Below, one piece after another: positions 60,285 to 62,329 of a stretch of 62,329 bases of DNA (its first letter is position 1; each line of letters begins with the position of its first letter). The position numbers were made by a program, and so were the translations under genes. The notes beneath the pieces were generated by a model. That model saw only the letters and a list, made by a program, of their open reading frames with translations, was not told the DNA's origin and searched no databases. This DNA is from Clostridia bacterium. GTDB lineage: Bacteria; Bacillota; Clostridia; Oscillospirales; Acutalibacteraceae. The DNA is taken from NCBI GenBank assembly GCA_017465825.1, contig JAFTVI010000022.1, forward strand, positions 1 through 62,329, written 5' to 3'.

Positions 60285-60815
60285 ATGAAAAGAAAAAAAT
60301 TATTGACTGCGGCTGTATGTCTTATTGCAATCAGTGCACTTGTTATTACCTGTGCGGCTGCAGCTATATATAAATACAATTCCGCTACGGGCGCAGAAGA
60401 ACAGCTTATTGCAAGGCGCGTGAACATTACCGTTTCGCAGACGGAATTTACGTATAGCGGCGCAGAAGCAGACGGTATGCTCAGCTGTACGACAACTGTT
60501 TCAATCGAGAAAACAGAGCCTGATTTTTACGGAATGCTCCACAGCATAACCTTATCGGGCGCAGAGTTCGGCTACACACTCTATACTGCAGATCAAAACA
60601 ACGGTGATGCAATCCTGCCCGAAGAAGTTGCTTTACCCTCGGACGAGAACGGCACATATCCTCTCGAATGGGATATTTCCTTTACAGTTCCCTATGAAGA
60701 AGGCAAAAATGTGTACGAAATCGACCTTATCTTCAACTACACAACGGGACTTAAACCCAACACAACGCAGAGATATCAGACATCAATCCCCCTTACGTTG
60801 ACTGTTGAGGAATAA
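60285..60815 (+). CDS. Membrane-anchored hypothetical protein
   Basis: A 176-residue protein with an N-terminal membrane anchor (about residues 6-28) and an extracytoplasmic beta-rich domain that looks Ig-like (repeated strands, TVSQTEFTYSGAEADGMLSC). Not recognised. Monocistronic by spacing; ribosome site weak (GGTGAT). The next gene is the deacetylase, 103 bases on. Confidence 0.65.
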   Translation: MKRKKLLTAAVCLIAISALVITCAAAAIYKYNSATGAEEQLIARRVNITVSQTEFTYSGAEADGMLSCTTTVSIEKTEPDFYGMLHSITLSGAEFGYTLYTADQNNGDAILPEEVALPSDENGTYPLEWDISFTVPYEEGKNVYEIDLIFNYTTGLKPNTTQRYQTSIPLTLTVEE

Positions 60816-60917
60816 ATATTATACAGTTGTATAATTATTTGCATTTTGTATCTTGATTATTTGTGCGGAATGTATTATCATATTATTGTAAAATTTTGTA
60901 ATGAAAGGTAGTATATT

Positions 60918-61802
60918 ATGGCAAAGTACCTTATTGTTAACGCAGACGACTATGGTATGTGTCACGCCGCAAACGAAGCTGTTGCAGAGCTTTTTGAAGG
61001 CGGTTGGCTCAAATCATCAACTATTATGATGCCCTGCCCCGCAGCTGAAGAGGCTGTTAAATTTTCAATCGACCACCCCGAATACGCAATCGGTGTGCAT
61101 CTCACACTCACAAGCGAATGGGGCGAATACCGCTGGAAACCGCTTACAGACGGCAAATCACTCATTGACGAGGACGGCTATATGTGGCACGAGAGCGATC
61201 AGGTTGAAAAGAACGCTACATATGAGGACATTGAGGCAGAAGTAAGAGCACAGATCGACCTTGCTCATTCAATGGGAATGAAGCCCTCTCATATCGACAA
61301 CCATATGGGCTCACTTTACGGTCACTACACAGGCAGAATCGGTCTGAGCAAGCTCGCACTTCGTGTATGCGGAGATTACGGCTATGCATACAGACTGTAT
61401 ACAGCGGCAGACAAGAGAATCTGCCCCAAGGGTACACCTTATTTCCTTTATGCGGCTGTACCTCTCCTTTCAAAGAAGTGGGGCAAAAAGTACGGCGTAG
61501 TTATCCCCGATTATCTCCTCTTCCCCGATTGGAACGATGAAATGCGTGAAAGCTACGAGAAGTACAGAGAAATGATACTCAACATCTGGGTAGACATTCC
61601 CGAAGACGGCGTAACGGAAACATTTATTCATCCCTCCGTTGAGTGTGACGAGCTTAAGTCAATCACCGGCAGATGGAGCGACAGAGTATGGGAGTATCAG
61701 CTTATGAAAGACCCCTATACACATCAGTTCCTTAAGGAACACGGCGTAAGACTTATCAATTACAGACAGCTTATCGCAATGAAAGGCGGCAAAGTCCGCT
61801 GA
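60918..61802 (+). CDS. ChbG/HpnK (YdjC) family carbohydrate deacetylase
   Basis: A 294-residue cytoplasmic protein. The opening YLIVNADDYGMCHAANEA has the aspartates (D10, D11) that bind metal and act as base. GVHLTLTSEW and PSHIDNHMGSLYG hold the metal-binding histidines. YdjC proteins remove acetyl groups from diacetylchitobiose or similar sugars. A small palindrome ATTATAC-agtt-GTATAAT (60818-60835) precedes it. ATG after GAAAGG. A strong terminator follows. Confidence 0.92.
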   Translation: MAKYLIVNADDYGMCHAANEAVAELFEGGWLKSSTIMMPCPAAEEAVKFSIDHPEYAIGVHLTLTSEWGEYRWKPLTDGKSLIDEDGYMWHESDQVEKNATYEDIEAEVRAQIDLAHSMGMKPSHIDNHMGSLYGHYTGRIGLSKLALRVCGDYGYAYRLYTAADKRICPKGTPYFLYAAVPLLSKKWGKKYGVVIPDYLLFPDWNDEMRESYEKYREMILNIWVDIPEDGVTETFIHPSVECDELKSITGRWSDRVWEYQLMKDPYTHQFLKEHGVRLINYRQLIAMKGGKVR

Positions 61803-61803
61803 T

Positions 61804-61836
61804 AAAAAAAGGACAGCAACCGCTGTCCTTTTTTTT
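61804..61836 (+). terminator. Terminator after the deacetylase gene
   Basis: AAAGGACAGC pairs with GCTGTCCTTT around a four-base loop, followed by eight T. Confidence 0.93.
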
Positions 61837-61875
61837 AGCTGATAATTAAATATAAACAATAATTTTGCGTTATTC

Positions 61876-62021
61876 CGTAGGGCGCGTCGCCCCGTCGCGC
61901 CGATTGATGGAAATGTACCATTTTCATCAATTAATAATATAATGCATATTGTAAAAGTACATTGTAATCATCAAAATCGCAGATTTTGATGATTCGGAGC
62001 GATGAGGGCGTCGCGCCCTAC
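61876..62021. repeat. R1 palindromic element, copy 4 (inverted, diverged)
   Basis: It runs from CGTAGGGCGCGTCGCC to GCGTCGCGCCCTAC in the orientation of copy 3. The inner hairpins have changed on both strands together: CAAAATC/GATTTTG for CCAAATC/GATTTGG, and GATGGAAATG/CATTTTCATC for GATAAAAATG/CATTTTTATC. The spacer is unrelated to copies 1 to 3. Confidence 0.85.
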
Positions 62022-62054
62022 AATTACCCAACAGATTCACTGCTAAATCATTGT

Positions 62055-62084
62055 TAAAAAACGCAGACACCATAAGTGTCTGCG
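62055..62084 (-). terminator. Terminator of the gene at the window end
   Basis: On the minus strand AACGCAGACAC pairs with GTGTCTGCGTT around five bases, then TTTTTT. It lies nine bases past the stop of the 62093 gene. Confidence 0.92.
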
Positions 62085-62092
62085 TTAATTGT

Positions 62093-62329
62093 TTAGTCTA
62101 TGATTCCGAGGAAGTTTTTAAGAATAGCCATAAGGTTTTCAAAGAAAGCTTTGATTGAATCGAAAAAGCTCTTGATCGAACTGAGGAAATCTGTTTCTTC
62201 TTCAACTTCCGTTTCTTCAACAACAGCGTAGTAGCTGAAATGGTCGGTTTCAAAATAAATGTAACCGTCTTTGTTGCGGAAAGTTTTCAATCTTTCTATT
62301 GTTCCGTCATCCGAAACATAATATACAAC
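62093..62329 (-). CDS. C-terminal end of a secreted surface protein (partial)
   Basis: The reading frame is open through the window end, so only the last 78 residues are visible and no start is assigned. It begins VVYYVSDDGTIERLKTF, then YFETDHFSYYAVV, a repeat-like ending found in large secreted leucine-rich-repeat or Ig-like proteins of gut Clostridia. An acidic linker and an amphipathic Phe-rich helix (FFDSIKAFFENLMAILKNFL) follow, which could associate with the membrane. Function not identifiable from this fragment. Confidence 0.7.
   Translation of the reverse strand, partial: VVYYVSDDGTIERLKTFRNKDGYIYFETDHFSYYAVVEETEVEEETDFLSSIKSFFDSIKAFFENLMAILKNFLGIID

Overview
The window comes from a Gram-positive, AT-leaning anaerobe of the class Clostridia, most likely a gut Ruminococcus-type (Oscillospiraceae) genome or MAG. 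The evidence is a sporulation gene (spoVAC-like), T-box and ZTP riboswitch control, Firmicutes sigma-A promoters (TTGACA-N17-TATAAT) and strong AGGAGG ribosome sites. A dockerin module on a lysozyme, a secreted GH5 enzyme and separate archaeal-type IMP cyclohydrolase and AICAR transformylase genes in place of bifunctional purH point the same way. No rRNA, tRNA or CRISPR array was seen.

Layout. 0-7 kb: a membrane-fused XRE regulator with a partner protein; a small acidic protein gene between two large nested palindromes; a double-flavodoxin protein; hemolysin III; a secreted beta-rich protein. 7-12.2 kb: two tandem polar amino-acid ABC cassettes with a YerC/TrpR-like regulator between them. 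12.4-20.6 kb: spoVAC, small regulators, two MFS carriers, a secreted neutral-ceramidase-like protein and a GH30 enzyme. 20.8-30.1 kb: a seven-gene purine operon (purE-M-N-O-H'-D-L) behind a ZTP riboswitch. 30.2-37.1 kb: an acyltransferase, a teichoic-acid-type glycosyltransferase, a GH5 hydrolase and glycyl-tRNA synthetase. 37.2-41.1 kb: a two-subunit ABC exporter behind a leader-peptide attenuator. 41.2-46.2 kb: a compact phage-derived operon (sigma-like regulator, tail-fibre-like proteins, GH25-dockerin lysozyme, holin) with two LexA-type boxes at its promoter. 46.2-51 kb: an MMPL/RND exporter with two lipoproteins. 51-62.3 kb: a second palindrome plus small-protein locus, T-box-controlled alaS, a HIT protein, then fic-comEC-holA-toprim, a ChbG-type deacetylase and the end of a secreted protein.

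Intergenic DNA is crowded with palindromic elements. One family (R1, four copies of about 146 bp) keeps its hairpins by compensatory changes and occurs in both orientations. A second, mosaic family (R2) has a conserved GGAAGGGC-NNN-GCCCTT core and exchangeable outer arms, and several copies supply the stop codon of the neighbouring gene. The best candidates for something undescribed are: (1) the two loci that pair a 100-120 bp nested palindrome and a terminator with a small acidic helical protein; (2) the 16-codon leader and mutually exclusive hairpins in front of the ABC exporter, which fit ribosome-mediated antibiotic induction; and (3) the SOS-controlled lysis and tail-fibre operon whose endolysin carries a dockerin.
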